Source: an uncultured Porphyromonadaceae bacterium (GTDB taxonomy: Bacteria > Bacteroidota > Bacteroidia > Bacteroidales > UBA11471). Taken from it: a stretch of DNA of 6,428 nucleotides. Below are positions 6,321 through 6,428 of the stretch, one piece after another. A program made the translations under genes and the position numbers. The stretch spans positions 1-6,428 of the forward strand of contig URHG01000067.1 of assembly GCA_900547555.1 (NCBI GenBank), written 5' to 3'. The stretch's first letter is position 1, and each line of letters starts with the position of its first letter. Below the pieces are notes generated by a model that was given only the letters and a program-made list of their open reading frames with translations, was not told the DNA's origin and did no database searches.

Positions 6321-6428
6321 ATGGCAACAAAAATCAGATTACAAAGACACGGTCGTAAAGATTATCCGTTTTATCAAATTGTAATCGCCGATAGCAGGGC
6401 ACCACGTGATGGTAAGTTTATTGAAAGG
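6321..6428 (+). CDS. rpsP: 30S ribosomal protein S16, 3'-truncated by window edge
   Basis: The first 36 residues are present, beginning MATKIRLQRHGRK and continuing through the hallmark IVIADSRAPRDGKFIER (20-36). This is the conserved N-terminus of bacterial S16, a small-subunit protein that binds 16S rRNA and is needed for 30S assembly. The ATG at 6321 is fixed by the conserved MATKIRL start and by the strong promoter and A-rich leader just upstream. The reading frame is open to the last base, so the rest lies to the right; in Bacteroidota S16 usually carries a C-terminal extension beyond the E. coli length, which cannot be checked here. It overlaps a longer open frame (6181-6384) in another phase that has no family resemblance. 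Confidence 0.97.
   Translation, partial: MATKIRLQRHGRKDYPFYQIVIADSRAPRDGKFIER

Noticed and set aside
6181..6384. 67-codon plus-strand open frame overlapping the rpsP start
   Set aside because: It spans the rpsP promoter and leader, is out of frame with rpsP, and resembles no protein. rpsP in the other frame is certain.

Overview
The window looks like ordinary chromosomal DNA from a member of the Bacteroidales (Bacteroidota). Three things point there. Four promoters carry the Bacteroidota-type -7 element TAnnTTTG with a TTG-like box about 19-20 bp upstream. Gene starts lack Shine-Dalgarno sequences and follow A/T-rich leaders. The proteins (MnmA, PepD, S16 and a patatin-barrel fusion) read like Bacteroidales versions. 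The genus cannot be fixed from the sequence alone.

Layout, left to right. (1) On the + strand is the 3' part of a multi-pass membrane protein of the flippase-like / lysylphosphatidylglycerol synthase transmembrane family (UPF0104), open at the left edge. It is followed 33 nt later by pepD, a complete M20-family aminoacyl-histidine dipeptidase; the two are probably co-transcribed. (2) A perfect 20-bp hairpin separates pepD from the convergent mnmA and can terminate both. (3) On the - strand is mnmA, the tRNA 2-thiouridylase, with its own promoter. (4) Also on the - strand is a tRNA-Arg(ACG) gene with its own promoter and a strong intrinsic terminator. (5) On the - strand is a 762-residue patatin phospholipase fused to a POTRA domain and an outer-membrane beta-barrel (type Vd secretion-like / PlpD-FplA architecture). 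(6) A divergent promoter region leads to the + strand start of rpsP (ribosomal protein S16), which runs off the right edge.

The genes are mostly housekeeping: peptide turnover, tRNA modification, tRNA and ribosome. The two envelope proteins, the flippase-like protein and the patatin-barrel protein, are the less understood ones. I see no mobile element, CRISPR array, phage gene or defence island, and no evidence of a previously undescribed multi-gene system. The most distinctive detail is in the tRNA-Arg, where both partners of the normally invariant G19-C56 tertiary pair are changed together to A19-U56. The second is the fused phospholipase-barrel protein.
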